Source of the DNA: Chitinophagales bacterium
Lineage (GTDB): Bacteria > Bacteroidota > Bacteroidia > Chitinophagales > Saprospiraceae
Reading direction: 5' to 3'
DNA: 64,000 bases
NCBI GenBank assembly: GCA_017303875.1
Contig: JAFLBP010000010.1
Span: forward strand, 1-64,000
Below the pieces are notes generated by a model that saw only the letters and a program-made list of their open reading frames with translations, ran no database searches and was not told where the DNA came from. Position numbers and translations under genes: made by a program. Within the stretch, counting starts at the first letter, position 1; each line of letters starts with the position of its first letter. Shown one piece after another: positions 37,435 to 44,648 of this stretch.

Positions 37435-37442
37435 TACCTTTG
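37435..37442 (+). promoter_or_regulatory. -7 box of the peroxiredoxin promoter
   Basis: TACCTTTG, a perfect TAnnTTTG match, is 12 bases after operator 1. It predicts a 5' untranslated region of about 145 bases before the ATG at 37596. Confidence 0.65.
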
Positions 37443-37494
37443 TCTGCCGCGCTGCGAAGACGATCACAGAGTTTTGTTGAAGCCGCGTTTCAGA

Positions 37495-37553
37495 CAGCAG
37501 GTAAAGGTACGGAGAATTCCATTTGCAAGTGGTAATTACCCTAAAGCCTGCTG
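37495..37553 (+). promoter_or_regulatory. Possible structured 5' leader of the peroxiredoxin mRNA
   Basis: A closing stem CAGCAGG/CCTGCTG encloses two small self-complementary elements, GGAGAATTCC and GGTAATTACC. This could be an RNA regulatory fold, but it matches no riboswitch class I can recognise and there is no Cys-rich leader peptide here. Confidence 0.3.
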
Positions 37554-37595
37554 ATTCGGCTATTTATCCACCTGTTTTTACAAAAACACATCAAC

Positions 37596-38231
37596 ATGAG
37601 TTTAAGACTTGGCGATATCGCGCCCAATTTCAAAGCCCAGACAACGGCCGGCGAGATCGATTTTTACGAATACCTCGGCGACGGCTGGGGCATTCTTTTT
37701 TCACACCCTGCCGATTACACCCCCGTTTGCACCACCGAACTGGGGCGCACAGCAGCCTTGCATGAAGCATTTCGTAGCAGAAACACCAAAGTGCTGGCCG
37801 TCAGTGTTGACCCGCTCGACAAACACGCAGGCTGGGTCAACGACATCAATGAAACCCAGCACGTTACGGTAGATTTTCCAATCATCGCTGATCCGGAGCG
37901 AGTCGTGTCGACACTTTATGACATGATTCACCCCAACGCATCGGAAAATTTTACCATTCGTTCGCTTTTTATTATCGGACCTGATAAAAAAGTGAAACTG
38001 ATCATTACTTACCCGGCATCGACAGGGCGAAATTTCATTGAAGTATTGCGGGTGCTGGATTCCCTGCAATTGACCGCAAATTACAGTGTGGCTACGCCGG
38101 CCGACTGGAAGCACGGAGAGGATGTAATTGTTGTTCCGGCGGTCTCTACGGAAGATGCGCTCCAAAAATTCCCAAAAGGCCTGAATATTATAAAACCTTA
38201 TCTGCGCTATACGCCACAGCCGGATCTGTAA
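37596..38231 (+). CDS. 1-Cys peroxiredoxin (Prx6 type)
   Basis: Peroxidase of 211 residues with the peroxidatic Cys45 in HPADYTPVCTTELG, the conserved SVDPLDKHAGWVNDI segment and an extended C-terminal dimerisation region of the Prx6 group. No resolving Cys is seen, so recycling depends on an external thiol. It reduces hydrogen and alkyl peroxides. It is divergent from the Rrf2 gene across operator 1, suggesting redox- or sulfur-dependent control. Confidence 0.93.
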   Translation: MSLRLGDIAPNFKAQTTAGEIDFYEYLGDGWGILFSHPADYTPVCTTELGRTAALHEAFRSRNTKVLAVSVDPLDKHAGWVNDINETQHVTVDFPIIADPERVVSTLYDMIHPNASENFTIRSLFIIGPDKKVKLIITYPASTGRNFIEVLRVLDSLQLTANYSVATPADWKHGEDVIVVPAVSTEDALQKFPKGLNIIKPYLRYTPQPDL

Positions 38232-38312
38232 GAGCATGTTCGGGATTTCATGATCGTGCAAAAGCGGCGCCCGGACTGTTCCGGGCACCGCGTCGTTTTA
38301 CCAAATAATCGC

Positions 38313-38357
38313 GTCCATCAGCACCTTTGACTTGTGTGTTGGTGGACGGCGTTTTTT
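38313..38357 (+). terminator. Terminator of the peroxiredoxin transcript
   Basis: A 12-bp stem, GTCCATCAGCAC/GTGTTGGTGGAC (two G-U pairs), followed by GGCG and six T. A smaller GCCCGGA/TCCGGGC hairpin precedes it near 38271. Confidence 0.7.
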
Positions 38358-38448
38358 ATATCAAGTCAGCCAAATTATTCAAGTATGCGATAAAACGCAC
38401 CTTGTTTTCATTAATTTGACGGGCTGCAATGGCGCTTGTCTGACTCAT
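38356..38448 (-). CDS. Possible 30-residue small protein after the CysH-like gene
   Basis: ATG 38448 opens a 30-codon frame (MSQTSAIAARQINENKV...) ending in NNLADLI. It starts ten bases after the stop of the CysH-like gene and stops in the terminator T-run on the opposite strand. It has an amphipathic C-terminal half and no Cys. A purine-rich AAAAGAAC precedes the ATG. It may be a co-transcribed small protein; I recognise no family, and chance cannot be excluded. Confidence 0.35.
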   Translation of the reverse strand: MSQTSAIAARQINENKVRFIAYLNNLADLI

Positions 38449-38458
38449 CGTTGTTCTT

Positions 38459-39037
38459 TTAGTTTGATACGACATTCGTAGCTACTACGATTTTACCCTC
38501 CGAATTGAGGTATGGAATACCGTAATAAGCAAGGTAGCCACTGACCTGCTGCTCCGTCCAGCCCTGTAAGGGATAATAAACCGCGCGCTGACGGCTTTCA
38601 TCCCATTCCCAGGAGCCTGCGCTATTCCTGTTGCTGGAAATAAGCAGGTGATGCCCTTGCAAAACAAGACTTATGGGCGCCACGGATGGCTTTTCTGCCA
38701 AAACACGGGTCGCATGTTCCGGCTCCCGACCGATCCAGGCTGAAACCGACTGGCGTACCTGAGCAAAAGAAAGCTCAATGACTGCATTGAAAAAATCGAT
38801 ACTGCGCAGTAAAATCTCATTTTGGGCAGCGGTGGCATGACTAATCACCCGCACCGGCAGCTTGCTGTTGAAAATCAGGTGGGAGAGCACCTGGTCTTCT
38901 GCCGTAAATTGCGTGGCAAAAACAGTACGACCGGGATAATGCGTCGTCAGCACATCCAGCTTGGGCCGGATGGCGCTGATAAACTGCTGGAGATGGTTCT
39001 GGGGGCGTTGAACGGAAATAGTGTTTTGTGCAGACAT
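38459..39037 (-). CDS. Divergent CysH-like (PAPS reductase family) protein without cysteine
   Basis: Protein of 192 residues. FATQFTAEDQVLSHLI (40-55) aligns with the nucleotide-binding start of PAPS/APS reductases, and YYPLQGWTEQQVSGYLAYYGIPYLN (154-178) with their conserved PL..WT..DVW.Y segment. The DTG loop is replaced (VRVISHATAAQNE), and the C-terminal catalytic ECGLH motif is absent. The protein has no Cys and only the initiator Met. It is therefore unlikely to be an active reductase. Together with the poly-Cys leader and the Rrf2-type operator upstream, this suggests a sulfur-starvation protein of unknown activity that spares sulfur in its own composition. Confidence 0.65.
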   Translation of the reverse strand: MSAQNTISVQRPQNHLQQFISAIRPKLDVLTTHYPGRTVFATQFTAEDQVLSHLIFNSKLPVRVISHATAAQNEILLRSIDFFNAVIELSFAQVRQSVSAWIGREPEHATRVLAEKPSVAPISLVLQGHHLLISSNRNSAGSWEWDESRQRAVYYPLQGWTEQQVSGYLAYYGIPYLNSEGKIVVATNVVSN

Positions 39038-39061
39038 GGGAAACAGCGTTTACAAGTGAAT

Positions 39062-39097
39062 AAAAAAAGCCCTTCGGGAGGCGAACCGAAGGGCTTT
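39062..39097 (-). terminator. Attenuator terminator before the CysH-like gene
   Basis: A perfect 12-bp stem, AAAGCCCTTCGG/CCGAAGGGCTTT, with an 8-base loop, continues into a T-run of seven on the minus strand. It sits 24 bases after the leader-peptide stop and 24 bases before the CysH-like ATG, so it can stop transcription before the structural gene. An alternative pairing is possible: leader bases 39167-39147 (CGAAG, GGU, UUUC, UGUGU) with 39103-39087 (ACACA, GAAA, GCC, CUUCG). This would occupy the 5' arm of the stem and prevent termination. Confidence 0.85.
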
Positions 39098-39121
39098 CTG
39101 TGTTTAAAGTTTGGGTTAAGT

Positions 39122-39223
39122 TTAGGCTATTTTACACCTCACCCGTACACAGGAAATTACCGCTTCGATCCTCGGATCGCAGCAACAACAACATGCAGAC
39201 TTGATGAGTGTATACCTTTTCAT
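39122..39223 (-). CDS. Poly-cysteine leader peptide
   Basis: A 33-codon frame (MKRYTLIKSACCCCCDPR..., ending CKIA) has five consecutive Cys codons (TGT TGT TGT TGC TGC, codons 11-15) and two later Cys codons (25, 30). Its ATG is 18 bases after a TACCTTTG box, so it is near-leaderless. A ribosome stalled on codons 11-15 would cover sequence up to about 39168 and leave the antiterminator strand (39167-39147) free. A ribosome reaching the stop would cover or disrupt that strand and let the terminator at 39062-39097 form. This is the arrangement of an amino-acid attenuator responding to charged tRNA-Cys. Confidence 0.85.
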   Translation of the reverse strand: MKRYTLIKSACCCCCDPRIEAVISCVRVRCKIA

Positions 39224-39241
39224 GTACAAAAATTGATGCCA

Positions 39242-39249
39242 CAAAGGTA
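39242..39249 (-). promoter_or_regulatory. -7 box of the leader/CysH-like transcript
   Basis: TACCTTTG on the minus strand, identical to the box of the peroxiredoxin promoter. It is 18 bases before the leader ATG and 14 bases downstream of operator 2. Confidence 0.7.
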
Positions 39250-39263
39250 AGTTGTTTTTTTAT

Positions 39264-39286
39264 TAGTCTACTATTTTAGTAGACTA
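39264..39286. promoter_or_regulatory. Putative Rrf2 operator 2
   Basis: A perfect palindrome of two 9-base arms, TAGTCTACT and AGTAGACTA, around a 5-base AT centre. It matches operator 1 at 19 of 23 positions and lies over the -33 region of the leader promoter, as expected for repression or for displacement of RNA polymerase. It is also 94 bases upstream of marC on the other strand, which it could affect. Confidence 0.75.
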
Positions 39287-39380
39287 TTTTTAAAAAATTT
39301 TCTCCTTTCACTTTTCATTGCAGCCAGAACACTTTTTTTACTGAAAAATAGGCGTAAGTTTGCCCGAAAGCTGACTTGTT

Positions 39381-40007
39381 ATGGAGTTTTTTATCGCCAC
39401 CCTGTTCTCCCTTTTTTCCATTGTTGACCCACCGGGCGCCATCCCGGTATATGTAGCCCTGACCAGTGGCCGCCCTTTGGTGGAGCGTCGGCGCATTGCC
39501 TGGCAGACGAGCTTGTACTTTATGCTCATTTTGCTGAGTTTTTTCCTTGCCGGCAATTATATCCTGAGTTTTTTTGGTCTGACCATCCACGCCCTGCGCA
39601 TTGCGGGCGGCATTACGCTGCTTATCAGCGGATTTGGCCTGATGTCGGGCAGTTTTGCCAAAAGGCGCGGCTACGACAAGGAGGTGGAGAAGCAATCGCA
39701 GGAACGACACGACATTGCCTTCTCACCGATGGCCATGCCCATGCTTTCCGGCCCCGGCTCTATTTCTTACCTGATTACGCAATACAATCAGCATCAGGCC
39801 TGGGATGAGCGCGTGGCAATCATGGCGGCCATTGTCGCTGTGGCTTTGCTCGTCTGGGTCTCGCTTTCCGTGGCGCCGGTTTTGTTCCGGGTACTGGGCA
39901 CAGGCGGCTTGAACGCCATTGCCCGTATTATGGGATTTATGGTTATCGCCATCGGGGTTCAGTTCATTGTACAAGGCGTTGTGCAATTGGTTACCGGCCC
40001 GCAATAG
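39381..40007 (+). CDS. MarC-family membrane protein
   Basis: Protein of 208 residues with six hydrophobic segments. It has the MarC/UPF0056 N-terminus (FSLFSIVDPPGAIPVYVALT), the ALRIAGGITLLISGFGLM helix and the cytoplasmic loop followed by FSPMAMPMLSGPGSISYLI. The family's transport role is unknown; despite the name it is not an established multidrug-resistance factor. It is followed 26 bases later by the acyltransferase gene. Confidence 0.92.
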   Translation: MEFFIATLFSLFSIVDPPGAIPVYVALTSGRPLVERRRIAWQTSLYFMLILLSFFLAGNYILSFFGLTIHALRIAGGITLLISGFGLMSGSFAKRRGYDKEVEKQSQERHDIAFSPMAMPMLSGPGSISYLITQYNQHQAWDERVAIMAAIVAVALLVWVSLSVAPVLFRVLGTGGLNAIARIMGFMVIAIGVQFIVQGVVQLVTGPQ

Positions 40008-40033
40008 CTTTTTTTGCCCTGTAAATAAAACCT

Positions 40034-41623
40034 ATGAACGACTTAACCTTATTAGCGCTGGCGCAACAGAAGCTGGAACAATCCAAAATTGAACTTCAGA
40101 TTGATCCTTTCGACCTGAAACGCTTAGCCAAGCGCACACAAGGAGCTGTTTTTGTGTGTAATCAGCTTATTCCCGGCTTAGACGAATGGATGCTGATGGC
40201 TGCCCTGGCGCCTCATTTTGAGGAACTTAACCTGCTAAATCCCTACCTGGTATCCGGCCCGGCGCAGCTGCGCGCGTACACCATTCGTCCGGCGCAATTA
40301 GATTTTAAAGGCAGCCCGCTGCGTGTCAATTTTGCCAAACAGGTAGTAAAGGCCGTCGAAAAAGGGCGTGCCGTTGTGCTGCCCATTGATTTTTCCGACA
40401 ATCCCCTGAGTCATTTGGGGAAAAATGTGCTGCGTGCGGAAATCCTGCGCCAACTGCGCAAAATCGGGGAAAATATTGTGCCCATTCACTTGCAGGCCGA
40501 ACACCATCCGGGCGGATTGTTGCGCAAAGCCATTCCCGGACTGCCGCTGTATTTCCCCGGCAAACCGGTACGCATCAGCGTGCGTATCGGAGACCCGATC
40601 ACGCCGGAACAGATCAAAAATTTCCCTAAAAACCGACTTTGGGGACAATACCTGCAAGCGAAAATCTTTTCGCTGGGCACTCCTTTTAACATTCACCCCC
40701 AACAATTTACCAAACCGGAGAAAAAAATTCCGGAGCCGGTGGCCGAGCCAGGAGCAACGCAACAAATCAGCGCCGAAATTAACGCCTTACCACCGGAATG
40801 CAAGGTGACGGCGCGCGGGCAATTCGATGTCTACATCGCGCCGTTTTCAGCCATCCCCAATGTCGTTTTTGAAATCGGGCGCCTGCGCGAACTCACTTTT
40901 CGCAGTATCGGAGAGGGCAGCGGCAAAGCGCGCGACCTTGATGAATTCGACATGTATTATCTCCAACTCATCATCTGGGACCGCGAAGCGCAGCGTGTAG
41001 TGGGCGGTTATCGCCTCGGCAAAGGCGATCAGATTTTCCAGCGCTTTGGCGTTAATGGTTTCTATATCAGCAGTTTATTCAAACTAAAACCGGGCTTCAC
41101 CGGCGTTTTGCAGGAAGCCGTGGAATTGGGGCGCTCCTACGTGGTGCCGGAATACCAGAAGCACCGCCTGCCATTGTTCCTGATGTGGAAGGGCATTCTG
41201 CATTTCCTGTTAGCCAATCCGCATTACCGTTATTTGTACGGCCCCGTGAGCATCAGCAAAGACTACTCCGAGGCATCCAAGGCCGTAATTGTTGAATTTG
41301 TGAAACGCTATTTTTACGATGAAAAATTAGCGCAATTGGTGGAGCCGCGCAAACCATTCCGCCTGAAAAGCAAAATTGTAAACGCCAAACTGCTGGCCGA
41401 AAACCTCAATCCGGATTTCGACGCCCTGGATACTTTTGTAGAAAGCATCGAACCGGCACACTTTAAAGTGCCGGTACTTTTCCGGCAATACCTCAAGCAA
41501 AACGCCCGATTTATCGCCTTCAACGTAGATCCGGCCTTCAATGACTGCCTCGACGGCCTGATGATTTTAGACATCCAAAACCTGCCACCGGAAACGATTG
41601 AAGCGCTGCAACAGGAGAAGTGA
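40034..41623 (+). CDS. OlsF-like aminolipid acyltransferase (PlsC-like plus OlsB-like domains)
   Basis: Two-domain protein of 529 residues. The N-terminal half resembles a 1-acylglycerol-phosphate acyltransferase, but the NHxxxxD motif reads NQLIPGLD (43-50) and the EGTRS-type motif reads PIDFSDN, so it is degenerate. The C-terminal half (about 265-500) is a GNAT-fold OlsB-like N-acyltransferase: EIGRLRELTFRSIGEG, LDEFDMYYLQLIIWD, VVGGYRLG. Fused OlsF proteins in Bacteroidota make ornithine or related aminolipids. Here the N-acylation half looks intact, while the O-acylation half may be inactive or use another mechanism. Confidence 0.8.
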   Translation: MNDLTLLALAQQKLEQSKIELQIDPFDLKRLAKRTQGAVFVCNQLIPGLDEWMLMAALAPHFEELNLLNPYLVSGPAQLRAYTIRPAQLDFKGSPLRVNFAKQVVKAVEKGRAVVLPIDFSDNPLSHLGKNVLRAEILRQLRKIGENIVPIHLQAEHHPGGLLRKAIPGLPLYFPGKPVRISVRIGDPITPEQIKNFPKNRLWGQYLQAKIFSLGTPFNIHPQQFTKPEKKIPEPVAEPGATQQISAEINALPPECKVTARGQFDVYIAPFSAIPNVVFEIGRLRELTFRSIGEGSGKARDLDEFDMYYLQLIIWDREAQRVVGGYRLGKGDQIFQRFGVNGFYISSLFKLKPGFTGVLQEAVELGRSYVVPEYQKHRLPLFLMWKGILHFLLANPHYRYLYGPVSISKDYSEASKAVIVEFVKRYFYDEKLAQLVEPRKPFRLKSKIVNAKLLAENLNPDFDALDTFVESIEPAHFKVPVLFRQYLKQNARFIAFNVDPAFNDCLDGLMILDIQNLPPETIEALQQEK

Positions 41624-41650
41624 TTTTGGATTTTGGATGCTTGATTTTTG

Positions 41651-41792
41651 ATTTTGAGGTAGCCTGGCCACGTAAGGTTTCGCACAGATGGGCACAGATC
41701 ATTCACACAGATGTCACAGAATTCAGTGTTTTCTGTGTGAATGATCTGTGCCCATCTGTGCGAAACCTTACGTGGCCAAGCTACCTCAAAAT
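41651..41792. repeat. Near-perfect 61-bp-arm hairpin (cacagat family), copy 2
   Basis: Arms 41651-41711 and 41732-41792 are inverted copies with a single mismatch and a 20-base loop. The inner part (tttcgcacagatgggcacag and gtcacagaattcagtgtt) is the same sequence family as 16785-16914; the outer part (gaggtagc.tggccacgtaag) is new. It lies between the convergent acyltransferase and alaS genes and ends six bases from the alaS stop, so it probably also serves as a bidirectional transcript end. Confidence 0.9.
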
Positions 41793-41798
41793 CAAAAA

Positions 41799-44432
41799 TT
41801 AAATAAATTTTTCGACAGCGGCAACGGCGTCGGCGAGTTGTGTGGCGTCGCTGCCACCGGCCGTGGCGAAGAAAGCTTGTCCGCCACCGCCGCCTTTGAG
41901 GAATTTCTGGGCCAGCTCGCGCACCATGGCGCCGGCATTCAGGCCTTTCTCCTGTACGAGGTTATCGCTGATTTTGATGGTCAGCAGCGGTTTTTCATTG
42001 CTCACGGAGCCAAAAGCGATGACAGCATTACCCAGTTCGCGGTCGAGTTCGTACGCGAGGGTTTTGATGGCATTGGCATCATTCAGCGGCAGTACCGTAG
42101 CGATCAGGTTGACGCCGTTTACTTGTTTTACGGTGTTGCGCAGGCTGTCGCGCAGGCCGTTGGCCTGTTCCTGCACAAGGCGTTCGGTTTCTTTTTGCAG
42201 GCGTTTGTTCTCCTCCTGAAGCGCTTCTACCCCTTTGGCGAGGTCTCTGGATTTCAGGACGCTCTTGATGGCATTTACTTCCAGTTCAAGCGCACCCACA
42301 TAGGCTTCGGCGCCGGCAGCCGTAACAGCCTCAATGCGGCGTACCCCGGCAGCCACCGCGCTTTCGGAGGTGAGTTTAAAATAGCCGATTTTGCCGGTAT
42401 GGCTCACGTGGCAACCGCCGCATAACTCGCGGGAGTAGGCAGGGTCGAAGGTGATCATCCGGACACTTTCGCCGTATTTTTCGCCGAAAAGCATCATGGC
42501 GCCGGCTTTACGGGCATCTTCAATGGGCAGGGCGCGGGCTTCTTCCAGGGCGATGTTCTCGCGGATTTTCTCGTTGACGATGCGCTCAATTTCAGCAATT
42601 TCGTCCTCGCTCACTTTTTGGAAGTGAGCAAAGTCGAAACGCAGGGTTTGCTCGTCGAGGTAAGAACCTTTTTGCTGCACATGTGTGCCCAGCACCTGGC
42701 GCAGGGCTGCGTGCAGGAGGTGGGTGGCCGAGTGGTTATTCTCGGTCAGACGGCGTTTGCGCACATCCACGTAGCAATGCACCGGCGCTTCGAGGTCGGC
42801 CGGCAGCTTTTCAAGCAGGTGGATGACGAGTGTATTTTCCTTTTTGGTGTCGAGCACTTTGATTTCCTCGGTACCAAAAAACATTTTGCCGGTATCGCCT
42901 ACCTGGCCGCCGCCTTCCGGATAAAAAGGCGTGCGGTTGAGTACGATCTGATATTGGGTTTGTCCTTTGGCCGTTACTGTCCGGTATTTCAGCACATAGC
43001 TGCTGCGGGCTTCGAGCACGTCATAGCCGACAAACTCCACATCGCTGTCGCCGTTGAGTACCGTCCAGTCGCCCACTTCCTTGGCGGCATCTTTACGGGA
43101 GCGTTCTTTTTGCTCTTGCAGGGCGGCTTTGAAGCCTTCTTCATCCACCATCCAGCCTTTTTCTTTGGCGATCAGGCTCGTAAGGTCGAAGGGGAAGCCG
43201 TAGGTATCGAACAGTTCAAATGCTTGTGCGCCGGAAACGGTATTCTGCTGAACTTCAAGGTTTTCTATACGTTTCAGCCCGCTTTCGAGCGTGCGCAGAA
43301 AGGATTTTTCTTCTTCCAGAATTACGCGGGAAACGAAGTCAATCTGGGCTTTCAGTTCCGTAAACACATCACTGAATTCCTCGGCGAGGATGGGCGCCAT
43401 GCGGTGCAGCACCGGCTCCTTGATGTCGAGGAAAGAGTAATAATAACGCACGGCGCGGCGCAGGATGCGGCGAATGACATAACCGGCACCGGTATTGCTG
43501 GGCAGCTCACCATCGGCAATGGTAAAGCTTACGGCGCGCAGGTGGTCGGCTACCACGCGCATGGCCACGTCGGTTTTTTTCCAGTCGGCATCGAGGCCCG
43601 GATAAGTGGCGGTGTAAGCGATGCCGGAGTAATCGGAGAGGAATTTAAAGAGCGGGCGCCAGAGGTCGGTGTCGTAGTTGGAGGCGACGCCTTGTACGGC
43701 GCGGCAGAGGCGTTCGAAGCCCATGCCGGTATCAACGGATTTGGCGGGCAGTTCTTCCAGCGAGCGGTCGGCTTTGCGGTTGAACTGCATGAAAACGTTG
43801 TTCCAGACCTCGATGACGTTGGGATCGTCGGCATTGACCAGTTCACGGCCGTCGCGTTTGGCGCGTTCGGCGTCGGAGCGGAGGTCGACGTGAATTTCCG
43901 AGCAGGGGCCACAGGGGCCTTGGTCGCCCATTTCCCAGAAATTTTCTTTTTTTCCGAAAGCGAGGATACGGTCTTCGCTGACGTATTTTTTCCATTCATC
44001 GTGTGCTTCCTGGTCGAAGGGCAGGTTCTCGGCGGCATCGCCTTTGAACACAGAGACGTAGAGGCGATCTTTCGGGATTTTGTAATAATCCGTCAGGAGT
44101 TCCCAGGACCACTGAATGGCTTCTTTTTTGAAATAATCGCCGAAAGACCAGTTGCCCAGCATTTCGAACATGGTGTGGTGGTAGCCATCGAAGCCTACAT
44201 CTTCCAGGTCATTGTGTTTACCGCTGACGCGCAGGCATTTTTGGGTGTCGGCCACGCGTTTGCTGGGCGGGGTTTGGTTGCCGAGGAAGAAATCTTTCAG
44301 CGGCGCCATCCCGGAATTGATGAACAGGAGCGTGGGGTCGGCTTTGGCCACTATGGGTGCCGAAGGGATAATTTTATGCTCTTTTGAAGCAAAAAAATCG
44401 AGGAACTGGCGGCGTATCTCGCGGGAAGTCAT
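41799..44432 (-). CDS. alaS: Alanyl-tRNA synthetase
   Basis: The 877-residue class II synthetase is complete: N-terminal aminoacylation domain (MTSREIRRQFLDFFASKEHKI, FINSGMAPLKDFFLG, RVADTQKCLRVSGKHNDLEDVG), anticodon-recognition helices, editing domain with HSATHLLHAALRQVLG and CGGCHVSHTGKIG, and the C-terminal DHHA1 region ending GGGGGQAFFATAGG. It charges tRNA-Ala and removes mischarged Ser/Gly. Confidence 0.98.
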   Translation of the reverse strand: MTSREIRRQFLDFFASKEHKIIPSAPIVAKADPTLLFINSGMAPLKDFFLGNQTPPSKRVADTQKCLRVSGKHNDLEDVGFDGYHHTMFEMLGNWSFGDYFKKEAIQWSWELLTDYYKIPKDRLYVSVFKGDAAENLPFDQEAHDEWKKYVSEDRILAFGKKENFWEMGDQGPCGPCSEIHVDLRSDAERAKRDGRELVNADDPNVIEVWNNVFMQFNRKADRSLEELPAKSVDTGMGFERLCRAVQGVASNYDTDLWRPLFKFLSDYSGIAYTATYPGLDADWKKTDVAMRVVADHLRAVSFTIADGELPSNTGAGYVIRRILRRAVRYYYSFLDIKEPVLHRMAPILAEEFSDVFTELKAQIDFVSRVILEEEKSFLRTLESGLKRIENLEVQQNTVSGAQAFELFDTYGFPFDLTSLIAKEKGWMVDEEGFKAALQEQKERSRKDAAKEVGDWTVLNGDSDVEFVGYDVLEARSSYVLKYRTVTAKGQTQYQIVLNRTPFYPEGGGQVGDTGKMFFGTEEIKVLDTKKENTLVIHLLEKLPADLEAPVHCYVDVRKRRLTENNHSATHLLHAALRQVLGTHVQQKGSYLDEQTLRFDFAHFQKVSEDEIAEIERIVNEKIRENIALEEARALPIEDARKAGAMMLFGEKYGESVRMITFDPAYSRELCGGCHVSHTGKIGYFKLTSESAVAAGVRRIEAVTAAGAEAYVGALELEVNAIKSVLKSRDLAKGVEALQEENKRLQKETERLVQEQANGLRDSLRNTVKQVNGVNLIATVLPLNDANAIKTLAYELDRELGNAVIAFGSVSNEKPLLTIKISDNLVQEKGLNAGAMVRELAQKFLKGGGGGQAFFATAGGSDATQLADAVAAVEKFI

Positions 44433-44589
44433 TGCGCTGAAATCTTTTATTTACCGTTAAAAAGGGTTTATCGGCTGGTTTAAAGGTATGTGCCGATAAA
44501 GAACCTTCAAAAATGAGGCGCAAAATTAATAGATTTTCAGGCAAAAAATGAAAAAGAAAGCCCTTATCGGGAAATATAGCTGCCGATTG

Positions 44590-44640
44590 AATTTATTTCC
44601 CGCAGATTGCGCAGATTTCCCCGCAGATTGCCGCAGATCA
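44590..44640. repeat. cgcagatt half-element
   Basis: tttcccgcagattgcgcaga, followed by a second ccgcagattgccgcagat. It repeats the left arm of the hairpin at 54132-54199 but without an inverted partner. It lies between alaS and the Uma2 gene, whose 216-base spacer is otherwise featureless. Confidence 0.6.
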
Positions 44641-44648
44641 GTTCCTGC

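Noticed and set aside
37523..37765. 80-codon frame upstream of and overlapping the peroxiredoxin start
   Set aside because: It starts with TTG and reads out of frame into the peroxiredoxin gene, and has no Cys run or terminator behind it, so it is not a second leader peptide.
42618..44387. Long open frame of 589 codons antisense to alaS
   Set aside because: It is a shadow of the alaS codon pattern; the alaS product is complete and unmistakable, and the antisense product has no family features. The same holds for antisense frames within porU (21639-23327), htpG (54695-56131) and the 20436-21419 stretch.
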